Source: Alphaproteobacteria bacterium
GTDB lineage: Bacteria > Pseudomonadota > Alphaproteobacteria > Sphingomonadales > Kordiimonadaceae
Direction: 5' to 3'
Length of the DNA: 64,000 nt
Assembly (NCBI GenBank): GCA_013372975.1
Contig: JABXIS010000059.1
Location: 1 to 64,000 of the forward strand
Part shown: positions 17,931 to 27,034 of the stretch, piece by piece
Position numbering within the stretch: the first letter of the stretch is position 1
How the letters are laid out: every line of letters starts with the position of its first letter
The notes under the pieces: generated by a model
The model's database searches: none
What the model was told of the DNA's origin: nothing
Seen by the model: the letters and a program-made list of their open reading frames with translations, nothing else
Translations under genes and position numbers: made by a program

Positions 17931-18698
17931 TTAGAAATGCACTTTCAATATGGCATTTATTGCGACCTGATCCGTGTTAAAGTCAGGCGTGTCTTTGATG
18001 CCAAATTGGTTTTTCCAGATATCAATTTCCGTACCCAGCCAAACCTTGCCGGGGCGCCCCCACTTTGCCCCGATATCCCACTTAAGCTGCGGCACAAAAT
18101 GGATGGTGCTGGCCTGTGGGCCCCACCCGACCACATAATCGATAAAGCCGTCGACCACGAAAGCTTCATTGCCAACCTTAATCGGTTTGGACCAGGCAAA
18201 GGTCCATTGCATGTCTTCAAATCCGGCGCCGAGCCCAGTGTCTTTGCGCGCATAGGCATTGACCTTGAAGAAGCTGAAGCCAGGCAAGTTCAAATCCACT
18301 GCACCACCAATCAGAAGTGCCTCAACACCATTTTTACCGCGCTCCCATGTAGTGGAAATTAAGATATCCCTGACAAGTCCATCGTCGCTAAATTTCAGTC
18401 CGGCGAGGTTGCCAAGGCTCAAGCGGGGCGAAAATTCTCCATACCAGCTGGTGTCTTGTGTAGCGCTGTCGTGATAGTCCTGCAGATCAACGAACGCGAA
18501 AAGGTCGCCCCATGTCCAACCGCTGACATGTTCAAGGGTGAGGGTAGTAATATCATCGCCCGGAACTTCGAAGCCCGTGCCAACCAAAAGGGTTGCACTA
18601 TTATCCATCCACAACAGAGGGCTATTGTCCTCTGCCGCTAAATTCGTCGTGCCGACCAAAATGCAGGTTGTCAGGGTAAGGGGTTTCCCAAATATCAT
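17931..18698 (-). CDS. Tsx/OmpK-like outer membrane channel protein
   Basis: A 255-residue protein with a signal peptide (cleavage near TNLAAED) and alternating amphipathic beta-strands, ending in HF with a C-terminal Phe typical of outer membrane barrels. The strands WMDNSATLLVGTG and TTLTLEHVSGWTWGDLFAFVDL resemble the Tsx/OmpK nucleoside-channel family. It starts 1 bp after the stop of the chemoreceptor gene, so the two are probably translated together. A nucleoside role is inferred from family only. Confidence 0.72.
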   Translation of the reverse strand: MIFGKPLTLTTCILVGTTNLAAEDNSPLLWMDNSATLLVGTGFEVPGDDITTLTLEHVSGWTWGDLFAFVDLQDYHDSATQDTSWYGEFSPRLSLGNLAGLKFSDDGLVRDILISTTWERGKNGVEALLIGGAVDLNLPGFSFFKVNAYARKDTGLGAGFEDMQWTFAWSKPIKVGNEAFVVDGFIDYVVGWGPQASTIHFVPQLKWDIGAKWGRPGKVWLGTEIDIWKNQFGIKDTPDFNTDQVAINAILKVHF

Positions 18699-18699
18699 A

Positions 18700-20490
18700 T
18701 TACGCCTCCCGCACCATTGTCAGGAACTGGTTCACATCCCCATTGATAGAGGACGAAAGCCCTTCCAATTTCTCGGCAACGGTCATGACAGAGTTTGAGG
18801 CTTCGCCAGTTTGGTTTGCGCCCTGGGTTACCTGACCGATTTCACTTGCAACTTTGTCGGTTTGTTCGGATGCATATTGAACGCTGCGGCTGATTTCCGC
18901 CGTTACAGCTTCCTGTTCCTCGATGGCGCTCGAGATTGCCAGAGTGACCTGGTTTAGCTGGCCAATCGTTTCATCTATCGCCTTCATTGCATTCACGGCA
19001 GCGCGCGTCAGTCCCTGCATTTCAGAGATTTGGGCAGTAATGTCTTCGGTGGCCTTGGCGGTTTGATTGGCCAGGCTTTTTACTTCCGATGCAACAACCG
19101 CAAACCCCTTGCCCGCATCTCCTGCACGTGCAGCTTCGATTGTCGCGTTCAAGGCCAAAAGATTTGTTTGCTCTGCGATGTCGTTGATTAGCTTCACGAC
19201 ATCTTCGATTTTTGCGCTGGCGGAAGATAAGGTATCAATTGCCTCGCTGCCTGTGCCTGCCACACTTACGGCATCGGCTGACATTTTGCTTGCGGATTGT
19301 ATCTGGCTTGCGACCTCACGAATTGAAGCAGAAAATTCCTCGATGGCGGACGCCATGGTGGAAACATTGTGCTGCATCTCTCCTGATGCTGCGGATACGG
19401 ATGTAGCCTGTCCCCTTGTGCGGTCAGCTACTTCGACCATGCCCGTCGCAGTAGACCGCATTTCCAGCGCGTTGGCGTTCAGGTTGCTGATCGCCTCGGA
19501 GATAGATGCGTCGAAGGTTGCGATCAATCGCTCGATGCGCGCTGCATGTTCTTCCCGTTGACGGGCTTGTTCGGCTTCGCGAGCATGTTGTTCCCGTTCG
19601 AGTGCCGCGCGCTCTTCTGTGGCTGATATTTCAGCCTGTCGGGCCGCTTCTCGTTCGTTGGCAAGTTCTTCACCCTTCAACATCTCGCCCCTGAAGAATT
19701 CCATTGCCCGGCCCATGTCACCGATTTCATCCTTGCGTGTGGTGTGAGGGATTTTTGTATCCAGCTTTTGTTCTGCCAGCGCCAGCATGGCCTCGGTGAT
19801 ATGCCGAACAGGACCAGCTATTGCCCTGCCTATCCTTCGGGCAATTACCACGGCAATAACAATGCCGATGACGCCAAAGATGGGCAGACTCAATGTCTGG
19901 ATGGTGAAGGCCGTCAACATCTTCTCGACAATTGAATCCTGCTGGGCTTTTTGAAGCTTCACCAGATCGTTGATGCTGAAGAGTACTTTCTCAAGTGGGG
20001 GCCAACTGGTGCCGTCCATTTCAAGCTGGCGTGCTTGTTGGCGTGATTCTTCCGAACCTTCCATGGCCAGATCAATTTGCCTGCGGAACATCACCTTCAA
20101 TTGCTCAGTATCGGTTTTGAGTTCATGGGCGATCTTTAACCCTTCAGCATTCTCTTCTTCATACGCTCTGTAGATATTCATCAATTCCGCGATATGGGTA
20201 TCGAACTCTCGCGACCGATCTTCAAAAAGACCAACCAGATATTTGTTCTGGGTCAGAATTGTGCCGCGTGTGAGAGCGAGCATGTCTGTGACATCATATT
20301 GAACTTCGCGAAGCATAGCTGTTGAGGCGTACCGGTTGGTTGCGAGCTTTGAGGTAGACTGCACATAAGCCACAAGTGCGAGCGTGCCGACTACAAATAT
20401 CAGTAAGAGAAGCACAAGTGCGCCTTGGCCCCACGCAAGTTTTTGAACGAGAGATAGATCGCGAAAGCGAGCGCTGAGAGACTGTGGCAT
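18700..20490 (-). CDS. Methyl-accepting chemotaxis protein
   Basis: A 596-residue transmembrane chemoreceptor. TM1 ([19 protein letters not shown]) is followed by a ~150-residue helical periplasmic sensor (about 40-185), TM2 ([14 protein letters not shown]), a HAMP domain ([16 protein letters not shown]), a charged coiled-coil linker (EREAARQAE to ARIERL) and a signalling domain with the hairpin tip [20 protein letters not shown]. There is no NWETF-type tail for CheR/CheB. Start 20490 has GGAG 6 nt upstream. The downstream Tsx-like channel is coupled, hinting that the receptor senses what that channel admits. Confidence 0.93.
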   Translation of the reverse strand: MPQSLSARFRDLSLVQKLAWGQGALVLLLLIFVVGTLALVAYVQSTSKLATNRYASTAMLREVQYDVTDMLALTRGTILTQNKYLVGLFEDRSREFDTHIAELMNIYRAYEEENAEGLKIAHELKTDTEQLKVMFRRQIDLAMEGSEESRQQARQLEMDGTSWPPLEKVLFSINDLVKLQKAQQDSIVEKMLTAFTIQTLSLPIFGVIGIVIAVVIARRIGRAIAGPVRHITEAMLALAEQKLDTKIPHTTRKDEIGDMGRAMEFFRGEMLKGEELANEREAARQAEISATEERAALEREQHAREAEQARQREEHAARIERLIATFDASISEAISNLNANALEMRSTATGMVEVADRTRGQATSVSAASGEMQHNVSTMASAIEEFSASIREVASQIQSASKMSADAVSVAGTGSEAIDTLSSASAKIEDVVKLINDIAEQTNLLALNATIEAARAGDAGKGFAVVASEVKSLANQTAKATEDITAQISEMQGLTRAAVNAMKAIDETIGQLNQVTLAISSAIEEQEAVTAEISRSVQYASEQTDKVASEIGQVTQGANQTGEASNSVMTVAEKLEGLSSSINGDVNQFLTMVREA

Positions 20491-20654
20491 CGATAGCTCC
20501 TGGGCAGTGTCCGTGGCGGGACGAGGGAGACTCAAAACTGCGTGGGATACGAAAACACTAATCCGTGCGTTATTGTCCCAAATCAGAGTTAATAGAGGGT
20601 TAGCAAAAGCCTATTGGCTTGCCCATGTGGTGTGCATGAAGTATAGCCAAATCT

Positions 20655-20840
20655 GATGGTTCTGCAGGCCAGCTATATGATCTGCGGCTAAGAGGGAACA
20701 CGGTGCCAAACGATTTGGGTTTTCCGTGGCTGTACCCGCAACTGTGATTGGGGACGCGCCTCAATACCCACTGGAACGATGAAGTTCTGGGAAGGGTGGG
20801 GCAGCGGTCGATCCATAAGCCAGGAGACCTGCCATCGTGT
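20655..20840 (+). promoter_or_regulatory. Cobalamin riboswitch
   Basis: The leader has the AdoCbl riboswitch landmarks in order: GGGAACACGGTGCCAAA, CCGTGGCTGTACCCGCAACT, CCACTGG, then the B12 box AAGCCAGGAGACCTGCC at 20817-20833. GCAGG (20664-20668) can pair with CCTGC (20828-20832) to close the fold. It lies upstream of the btuF-like gene, so vitamin B12 should repress the operon. Ends are approximate. Confidence 0.93.
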
Positions 20841-20892
20841 CGCCCCATCTGACAGTCGGGTTAACTGATCAGAGCGGTCATTCCGTGCAGGC

Positions 20893-20930
20893 GACAATCC
20901 CGCGTTACGGCGGAGATTGTCCCGTTCCTT
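20893..20930 (+). terminator. Likely expression-platform terminator of the riboswitch
   Basis: GACAATCCCGC (20893-20903) pairs with GCGGAGATTGTC (20910-20921) with one bulged A. A pyrimidine/T-rich stretch (CCGTTCCTTT) follows, 40 bp before the btuF-like start. This fits a conditional terminator, though the T-run is broken by C. Confidence 0.6.
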
Positions 20931-20968
20931 TGGCAAGCTCCTGCGTTTCGCTGTTGCTATAAAAATGC

Positions 20969-21883
20969 ATGGAACCAAATGTGCGGAAAAGCGCGAAAAT
21001 TATAGGATCGTTGATAGGGCTTAGCTTTATCCTGTTTCCCACGAGGCTCGCGGCGGAGGGGCCTTCTGTCGTTGGCATGGACTTCTGTGCGGACCAGTTA
21101 GTCCTCTCATTTGCAGAGCGAGCGAACATTGTTGCGTTATCCGAAGATGCGATGGGCCTGCATTCATTTTACAAAGCCAAAGCGGAAGGCCTGAAGGTGA
21201 TCCGAAGCAGTGCTGAAGAGGTGCTGATGCTTAAACCGGATCTCGTGTTCCGAACCTGGGGACGAAGTCATGCAATCGACCAACTCTACAGTCGGGTCAA
21301 TGTGGGCACGTTTCAGCCCCCCTTCGCTATAGATTATGAAGCCGTTCTTAACACCTTCACTTCTGCGGCAGAGGCATTGGGAAAGGCCGAGGCTGGAAAG
21401 CTCTATGTACAGGGTATGCGTGAGCGATTGTTGGCCCTTCAGGCTTTGGAATCAATACCTTTAAAGGCCGTTTACCTGACGCCCAGCGGGTTCACTGCGG
21501 GCAGGGGTACGTCGGTTGATGCAGTGATACATTTGGCCGGGTTGGACACTATTGCCGTTGATTTGGGCCTGAATGGATGGGGGGAGCTGCCCCTTGAAAA
21601 GCTGGTGATGACACCTCCCGATGTAGTTATCGCCAGCTTCTTTGAAGAGGGTGCCGTCCATGTGTCTAATTGGAGTAGCGGACGGCATGGTGTGTTTGGG
21701 AATTTGATCAAAGATTTACCAAGTATCTTGGTTCCCAGCCACCTGATGTCTTGCGGGCGGATGTTTACGGTGGACGCGGCTGAATATATCCGGGCAGAGG
21801 CTGAACGGTTGGGGTTGGATAAGAAGCTCCCCAAAAGCACGGCGCCATTGCAAGCGGAGGGACCAGATGATCCTGCGGATTAA
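20969..21883 (+). CDS. btuF: BtuF-like vitamin B12 ABC transporter substrate-binding protein
   Basis: A 304-residue periplasmic binding protein with a signal peptide (IIGSLIGLSFILFPTRLAAE) and the class III fold of cobalamin/siderophore binders (VVGMDFCADQLVLSF at the N-terminus, LMLKPDLVFRTWG, and TPPDVVIASFF in the C lobe). It delivers B12 or a corrinoid to BtuCD. The riboswitch upstream supports cobalamin over iron as substrate. The gene overlaps btuC by 17 bp. Confidence 0.85.
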   Translation: MEPNVRKSAKIIGSLIGLSFILFPTRLAAEGPSVVGMDFCADQLVLSFAERANIVALSEDAMGLHSFYKAKAEGLKVIRSSAEEVLMLKPDLVFRTWGRSHAIDQLYSRVNVGTFQPPFAIDYEAVLNTFTSAAEALGKAEAGKLYVQGMRERLLALQALESIPLKAVYLTPSGFTAGRGTSVDAVIHLAGLDTIAVDLGLNGWGELPLEKLVMTPPDVVIASFFEEGAVHVSNWSSGRHGVFGNLIKDLPSILVPSHLMSCGRMFTVDAAEYIRAEAERLGLDKKLPKSTAPLQAEGPDDPAD

Positions 21884-22874
21884 AGATAGTCACTGGGCAT
21901 TGAATGGGTTTTTGCTGTTCATAATCATATTCGTAGCGCTGTTATCGGGCATGTTCGGCCATGTAGATCTGGCGCCTTCTGACGTTGCGGTCGGGTTATT
22001 TGGTCCTGCCGATGACCCTGTTGCGATCATTGTTCGCGAACTGAGATTGCCGCGTATATTGCTTGCGATCCTTGCTGGCGCTTCTCTTGGATATGCAGGT
22101 GCGGCCTTGCAAGGCCTTTTAAGGAACCCTTTGGCCGACCCGGGCGTTATTGGTGTTTCTGCAAGCGCAAGCCTGGGGGCGGTGGTAGCCATTTATCTTG
22201 GGCTCGCCGCTTACTCGTCGGTGGCGATTCCTGTTCTGGCCATGGGCGGTGCCTTTCTGGCCACGACAGTGCTTATGGTATTGGCTTCACGGGACGCCAG
22301 TGTGCTTACCCTTATCTTGGCCGGTATTGGAATTTCCAGCCTCGCCACAGCGGCAATGTCGCTTGTGATGAATTTCACACCCAACCCGATAACGGTGCAG
22401 GAAATGGTTCTGTGGATGCTCGGATCCCTTGAAAACAGGACCTTTGATGACCTTATGCTGGCCGGCCCGTTTATTGTAGCGGGCTGGATTACGATGATTG
22501 GTGTAGGTCAGGGATTGAATGCCCTAAGTTTGGGTGAAGAAGCGGCGCACACGTTGGGGGTGGACCTCAAGACGTTACGTTGGCGTGTAGTGTTGGGGAC
22601 TGCCCTTTCCGTTGGTGCAACGGTATCAATATGTGGTGCTGTCGGCTTTGTTGGTTTGGTCGTGCCTCATATTGTCCGGGCGTTGATAGGCTATGAACCC
22701 CGTCGTCTGCTAATTCCAAGTGCATTGTTGGGTGCAATCTTGATGATGCTTGCCGACATCCTGACACGCCTTCCAATAGGCCACGGCCAACTTCGTTTGG
22801 GTGTGGTAATGGCAATCATCGGTGCACCGGTCTTTTTGTATATCGTGTTCAAAACGCGGGAGGCCATGCGATGA
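21867..22874 (+). CDS. btuC: BtuC-like B12 ABC transporter permease (FecCD family)
   Basis: A 335-residue inner membrane protein with about ten hydrophobic segments and FecCD motifs (LRLPRILLAILAGASLGYAGAALQGLLRNPLADPGVIGVS; GFVGLVVPHIVRALIGYEPRRLL). It forms the translocation channel with the following ATPase. GGAGGGACCAG precedes the ATG. It overlaps btuF by 17 bp and btuD by 4 bp, so the three subunits are translationally coupled. Confidence 0.93.
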   Translation: MILRIKDSHWALNGFLLFIIIFVALLSGMFGHVDLAPSDVAVGLFGPADDPVAIIVRELRLPRILLAILAGASLGYAGAALQGLLRNPLADPGVIGVSASASLGAVVAIYLGLAAYSSVAIPVLAMGGAFLATTVLMVLASRDASVLTLILAGIGISSLATAAMSLVMNFTPNPITVQEMVLWMLGSLENRTFDDLMLAGPFIVAGWITMIGVGQGLNALSLGEEAAHTLGVDLKTLRWRVVLGTALSVGATVSICGAVGFVGLVVPHIVRALIGYEPRRLLIPSALLGAILMMLADILTRLPIGHGQLRLGVVMAIIGAPVFLYIVFKTREAMR

Positions 22875-23650
22875 GCTTTCTCACAGTCGAAGGCCTGAGT
22901 GTTACGTTAGGGCAAGTTAAAATATTGGAAGATGTGACATTCCAGGTACCAGCTGGGAAAGTCACCGGGCTGATTGGCGCTAATGGCGCCGGGAAAAGCA
23001 CTGCTCTTAAGGCAATTCTTGATATCGTGACGCCTTCAGGTGGCAAAATTACGCTTGATGGTGTTGATGTCCCCTCGATGGCGGCGCGTGAACGTGCGAG
23101 ATTGATTTCCTATGTTCCTCAAGGTGCTCCGGTCCATTGGCCGTTGGCGGCCGAACGGTTGGTGGCCCTTGGCCGAATTCCGCACTTGAATCCGTGGCAG
23201 GAATTGTCTGACGCCGATAATTATGTCATCCAACAATCAATGGAGGCCACTGATTGCTGGCGGTTTCGCGATCGGTCCGTGACTTCTTTGTCGGGTGGCG
23301 AAAGGTCACGTGTGTTGTTGGCGCGAACGATGGCTGTCGGAGCCCCCTATATGTTGGCCGACGAGCCGATCGCCTCCCTCGATCCCTTACATCAGTTGCA
23401 GGTTATGGATATTATGCGGCAGCAGGCCGCAAAGGGCGTTGGGGTTTTGATTGTACTGCACGATCTAAGCTTTGCACTTCGCTTTTGTGATCAACTTGTG
23501 CTGTTGCACGCTGGCGGCGTTCTTGCTTCAGGGCAGCCAGACGAGGTGCTCGCCGATAAAAACATGGAAAGTGCTTTTGGGGTGCAGGTCAGTCGTTGGT
23601 CCGATGGTGGGGAACAATTCCTCGTGCCCCGTCAGATGGGGCAAATGTAA
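22871..23650 (+). CDS. btuD: BtuD-like B12 ABC transporter ATP-binding protein
   Basis: A 259-residue ABC ATPase with Walker A (GANGAGKST), signature LSGGERSRV, Walker B (YMLADEPIASLD) and the switch histidine (VLHDLS). It powers corrinoid import with the preceding permease and binding protein. The start overlaps the btuC stop (ATGA). The next gene, cobQ-like, begins 1 bp after its stop, tying import to cobamide synthesis. Confidence 0.93.
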   Translation: MSFLTVEGLSVTLGQVKILEDVTFQVPAGKVTGLIGANGAGKSTALKAILDIVTPSGGKITLDGVDVPSMAARERARLISYVPQGAPVHWPLAAERLVALGRIPHLNPWQELSDADNYVIQQSMEATDCWRFRDRSVTSLSGGERSRVLLARTMAVGAPYMLADEPIASLDPLHQLQVMDIMRQQAAKGVGVLIVLHDLSFALRFCDQLVLLHAGGVLASGQPDEVLADKNMESAFGVQVSRWSDGGEQFLVPRQMGQM

Positions 23651-23651
23651 C

Positions 23652-25109
23652 GTGGTGGCACGTTCCCTCATGCTGCAGGGTACAGGTTCCGACGTAGGGA
23701 AATCCGTACTTGTTGCGGGCCTTTGCAGGGCGTTTCACCGCAGAGGGCTGCGTGTGCGCCCTTTCAAACCCCAGAATATGTCCAATAATGCTGCCGTGGC
23801 CCAGGGCGGTGGTGAGATTGGCAGGGCTCAATGGTTGCAGGCCAAAGCCGCTTGTGTTGCCCCCAACGTAGATATGAATCCTGTGCTGCTGAAACCCGAA
23901 AGTGACACAGGTGCACAGATTATCGTGCATGGACAGATGTTTGGTCGCGCAGAGGCGGACACCTACCAGAGATGTAAAGGTGAATTGCTTGGATATGTGG
24001 TGGACAGTTTTGAAAAGCTGAAAGCAGAGGCCGACCTCATTCTGGTGGAGGGGGCAGGCAGCCCGGCAGAAGTAAATTTGCGCGCAACTGACATTGCCAA
24101 CATGGGATTTGCTCTACCCACCAATACACCTGTGGCGCTTGTGGGAGATATTAATCGTGGCGGTGTGATAGCTGCGATAGCGGGGACATACGCACTGTTG
24201 CCTGACGAAGAAAGAAGCCTGATTAGGGGAGTGATCATCAATCAGTTCAGGGGAGATGTGCGCCTGTTCGATGGCGGGATAGAAACCATCCGTCAGGTAA
24301 CCGGTTGGCAAAACTATGGCGTTGTTCCCTTCTTGCGCTGCGTTCGAGAGCTGCCGGCAGAAGACGCAGTGGTACTTGAAGGGCAGACGTCCAAGAAACA
24401 AGGGAGGCTTTTGGTAGCCGTGCCCCTCTTGCCACGTATCGCGAACTTTGACGATCTTGACCCACTACGCGCGGTCCCCGATGTTGATGTTGTTTTTGTG
24501 CGCCCGGGAACCCCATTGCCGAGGGACGCTGCACTGGTTGTGTTACCCGGTAGCAAGGCAACAATCGCCGATCTGCGTTTCATGAAGGCAGAGGGCTGGG
24601 ATATTGATATCCGTGCCCACGTCAGGGCGGGTGGCCAGGTTCTTGGCTTGTGCGGTGGTTATCAAATGCTTGGCACCATTGTATGTGATCCATTTGGTGT
24701 CGAAGGCGGTGGTGAGGAGCCTGGTTTGGGGCTGCTGGATGTTAAGACTGAATTATTACCTGACAAGCAGGTAACTGAAACAGTGGGATCAGCACCCTGG
24801 TGCGGCGAAGTTGTGACAGGCTACGAGATTCACGCGGGTAAAACTGTGGGAGAAGGCCTGAAAAATCCTTTTCTTGTTTCCGGCGATGTGCCTCTCGGAG
24901 CCATGTCCGCAGATGGCCATGTCATGGGAACATATATGCATGGATTGTTCGAAAAGGGGGCATTCCTGGAAGCCTTTCTCGCCAGGCTGGGGCGACAGGT
25001 CAGAGGCGTGCCTGATCATGGGGCGAAAGTAAACAAAGCTTTGGATACTCTTGCCGAGGAACTGGAAAAGCATCTTGATCTTGATGCCCTTTATGCGGCA
25101 AGCAGATAG
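23652..25109 (+). CDS. cobQ: Cobyric acid synthase
   Basis: A 485-residue amidotransferase that amidates adenosylcobyrinic acid diamide to cobyric acid. An N-terminal dethiobiotin-synthetase-like domain (LMLQGTGSDVGKSVLVAG, KPQNMSNNA) binds ATP, and a C-terminal class I glutaminase-like domain has the Cys in VLGLCGGYQMLG and the His in TYMHGLFE. Start GTG 23652 lies 1 bp after btuD; ATG 23670 is an alternative. It is the last gene under the riboswitch. No other cob genes are in the window. Confidence 0.93.
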   Translation: MVARSLMLQGTGSDVGKSVLVAGLCRAFHRRGLRVRPFKPQNMSNNAAVAQGGGEIGRAQWLQAKAACVAPNVDMNPVLLKPESDTGAQIIVHGQMFGRAEADTYQRCKGELLGYVVDSFEKLKAEADLILVEGAGSPAEVNLRATDIANMGFALPTNTPVALVGDINRGGVIAAIAGTYALLPDEERSLIRGVIINQFRGDVRLFDGGIETIRQVTGWQNYGVVPFLRCVRELPAEDAVVLEGQTSKKQGRLLVAVPLLPRIANFDDLDPLRAVPDVDVVFVRPGTPLPRDAALVVLPGSKATIADLRFMKAEGWDIDIRAHVRAGGQVLGLCGGYQMLGTIVCDPFGVEGGGEEPGLGLLDVKTELLPDKQVTETVGSAPWCGEVVTGYEIHAGKTVGEGLKNPFLVSGDVPLGAMSADGHVMGTYMHGLFEKGAFLEAFLARLGRQVRGVPDHGAKVNKALDTLAEELEKHLDLDALYAASR

Positions 25110-25133
25110 TCACATTGTTGGAAGATGTACGCC

Positions 25134-25745
25134 ATGGAAAACCTGCTCACCATTTTTGATATCACAGGCATCTTTGTTTTTGCCGTTTCTGGTGCTTTGG
25201 CGGCTGTAAGAAATGGCATGGACCTTTTCGGCATTATAGTGCTGGCGCTCATGCCGGCAGTGGGCGGCGGCACACTACGCGACCTTATCCTCGATCAACC
25301 TGTCTTCTGGGTAGAAGGGACACAGACCATCTGGATTGCATTATTGGGTGCAATGGTTACCTTCGTTGGCGCACGGTATCTGGAGGGGAAAAGGCTGATC
25401 TGGCTAGCGTGGGCAGATGCGGTGGGCCTTGCCCTTTTCTGCGTCGTAGGGGCTGAGAAAGCATTGGATGTGTCGGGTAGCATGCTGGTTGCTACCATGA
25501 TGGGTGTGGTAACCGGTGTCGCAGGTGGGATTATTCGTGATGTCATTTGCAATGAAATTCCCTTCGTCCTCAAGAAGGGAGAAATATACGCCACAGCAGC
25601 TTTCTTTGGAGCCGGCACCTTTTGTTTGCTGATACACTTTGGCGTGGCGGGGCCCCTTGCGTTGTGGCTTGCAATGTTAGGGGCGTTTCTGATGCGGGCG
25701 GGCGGCATTGTCAAAGGCTGGACCCTGCCACAGGCGCTTCATTAG
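25134..25745 (+). CDS. TRIC family (UPF0126) cation channel-like membrane protein
   Basis: A 203-residue protein with two related halves of three hydrophobic segments plus one (FAVSGALAAVRNGMD and MMGVVTGVAGGIIRDVI). Each half has the glycine-rich GGGTLRDLIL / AGGIIRDVIC motif of bacterial TRIC channels (the UPF0126/YadS family), which pass K+ as trimers. ATG 25134 is preferred over 25125 because GGAAG then lies 9 nt upstream. It follows cobQ by 24 bp and may be cotranscribed. It ends 3 bp from the convergent TetR gene. Confidence 0.88.
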   Translation: MENLLTIFDITGIFVFAVSGALAAVRNGMDLFGIIVLALMPAVGGGTLRDLILDQPVFWVEGTQTIWIALLGAMVTFVGARYLEGKRLIWLAWADAVGLALFCVVGAEKALDVSGSMLVATMMGVVTGVAGGIIRDVICNEIPFVLKKGEIYATAAFFGAGTFCLLIHFGVAGPLALWLAMLGAFLMRAGGIVKGWTLPQALH

Positions 25746-25748
25746 CTG

Positions 25749-26303
25749 TTAGCGTATAAGGCCGGTCCGTATACGGGCCGCCACATCCTCGAAAACAGAA
25801 TGATCATCCATCGTTCGGGCCATGATCAGCGCCCCTTGGAGGGCAGCAACGGCGCTACGAGCCCGCGCGCGGGCTACCTCATCATCCTGTTCTGGATGGG
25901 TTTTGCGCAGAAAGGACGCAAGCCAGTTCTCTTGGGCCTGAAAGAATCTTCTCACGGCTGCTTTGACCGGGTCGCCCAGTGATTCTATTTCAGCACCAAG
26001 CATACCACATAGGCACATTTGGCGTGCGTCCTTCAGAGCCCCACGATAAATGCCAATGAATGCATCTACCCTAATGGCGGGTGCTGTAGACTCTGCACCC
26101 TCGGCCTCAAGTGAAGCCAATATGTTGGCGCTGTACCTATCGGTAACAGCTTCTCCGAGATCGTCTTTTGTTGGGAAGTGATAGTGGACACTGGCGCTTT
26201 TAATGCCAATCGCCGCTGCTACATCACGAAAGCTGAAGCTGTTGAAGCCTTGGGTGCGAATGAAGTTTTCCGCGGCATCCAGGATTTTATCTTTTGTCGA
26301 CAT
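25749..26303 (-). CDS. TetR/AcrR family transcriptional repressor
   Basis: A 184-residue repressor. The helix-turn-helix is at residues about 8-55 (KILDAAENFIRTQGFNSFSF ... GIKSASVHYHFPTKDDL). The C-terminal domain has two close cysteines (MCLCGMLGAE), which could act as an electrophile or redox sensor. The start has GGAGG 7 nt upstream. It is divergent from the GST-cupin pair, and two inverted operator copies lie between them, so it probably represses both itself and the detoxification genes. Confidence 0.9.
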   Translation of the reverse strand: MSTKDKILDAAENFIRTQGFNSFSFRDVAAAIGIKSASVHYHFPTKDDLGEAVTDRYSANILASLEAEGAESTAPAIRVDAFIGIYRGALKDARQMCLCGMLGAEIESLGDPVKAAVRRFFQAQENWLASFLRKTHPEQDDEVARARARSAVAALQGALIMARTMDDHSVFEDVAARIRTGLIR

Positions 26304-26320
26304 AGCTTTGCCTCCGATTT

Positions 26321-26340
26321 GTCTATCACCTGATAGATAG
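26321..26340. promoter_or_regulatory. Operator copy 1 for the TetR regulator
   Basis: GTCTATCACCTGATAGATAG contains a perfect palindrome, CTATCA-CC-TGATAG. It matches the reverse complement of 26375-26394 at 16 of 20 positions. It lies just upstream of the GST -35 and near the tetR start. Confidence 0.7.
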
Positions 26341-26344
26341 GGGC

Positions 26345-26373
26345 TTGACAGGAAAAAGGGAAGGAAATAATTA
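26345..26373 (+). promoter_or_regulatory. Sigma-70-type promoter for the GST gene
   Basis: A consensus -35 TTGACA (26345-26350) and a -10 TAATTA (26368-26373) are separated by 17 bp. Operators flank it on both sides. Confidence 0.7.
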
Positions 26374-26374
26374 T

Positions 26375-26394
26375 CTATCTATCAGTAGGTAGAC
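26375..26394. promoter_or_regulatory. Operator copy 2 for the TetR regulator (inverted)
   Basis: CTATCTATCAGTAGGTAGAC is an inverted, imperfect copy of 26321-26340. It sits directly after the -10 of the GST promoter, over the expected transcription start, where a bound repressor would block transcription. Confidence 0.68.
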
Positions 26395-26409
26395 AGAAGG
26401 ACGCGAACC

Positions 26410-27021
26410 ATGAAACTATATGAATATGAGGCTTTCCCTAACCCTAAGCGTGTGCGCATGTTTTTGGCAGAAAAGGGCGTTGAAATTGAACGTGTACAAA
26501 TTGACGTCCCCGCGGGGGAACACCGGAGCGACACTTTTCGTGCCCGTAATCCAGAGATGACTGTACCTTGTTTGGAGTTGGATGACGGCAGCCATATTGG
26601 TGGTTGTGTAGCGATCAGCCGCTATATTGAAGAAGCCTATGCTGGGCCCAAGCTTTTCGGCGAGACAGCGGCTGAACAAGGCCATATCTGCGCTTGGCAA
26701 CGCCGCGTAGAAGCAGGGTTGATGGATGCAGTGGCCCATTACTTCCATCATGCGACGCCAGGGCTTGGTGCGTTGGAGAATTATCAAAACGCAGATTGGG
26801 GTCAGCACCGTGGCCGGCAGGCAATAAGCACACTTGAAGCAATGAACGACAGGCTTGCTAACAAGGAATATCTTGCTGGGGACAAGTTCTCCATTGCCGA
26901 CATTACGGCGTTTGCAGGGGTTGGGTTTGGCTTGTGGTGCGACTTATTCAGCCTTGAGGCATTCCCAAATGTTGCCTCTTGGTTCGCACGTGTCGAAGCG
27001 CGCCCAAGTGCAGCGGCCTGA
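26410..27021 (+). CDS. Glutathione S-transferase
   Basis: A 203-residue GST. The N-terminal thioredoxin-like domain (KLYEYEAFPNPKRVRMFLAEKGVEIE) has the cis-proline in MTVPCLELDDG and a glutathione-binding region near GGCVAISRYIEE. The C-terminal helical domain has the conserved FSIADITAF N-capping motif. It conjugates or reduces electrophiles with glutathione. The divergent TetR regulator and its operators suggest induction by a toxic compound. The cupin gene follows by 13 bp. Confidence 0.92.
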   Translation: MKLYEYEAFPNPKRVRMFLAEKGVEIERVQIDVPAGEHRSDTFRARNPEMTVPCLELDDGSHIGGCVAISRYIEEAYAGPKLFGETAAEQGHICAWQRRVEAGLMDAVAHYFHHATPGLGALENYQNADWGQHRGRQAISTLEAMNDRLANKEYLAGDKFSIADITAFAGVGFGLWCDLFSLEAFPNVASWFARVEARPSAAA

Positions 27022-27034
27022 TTGGGAGATAAAT

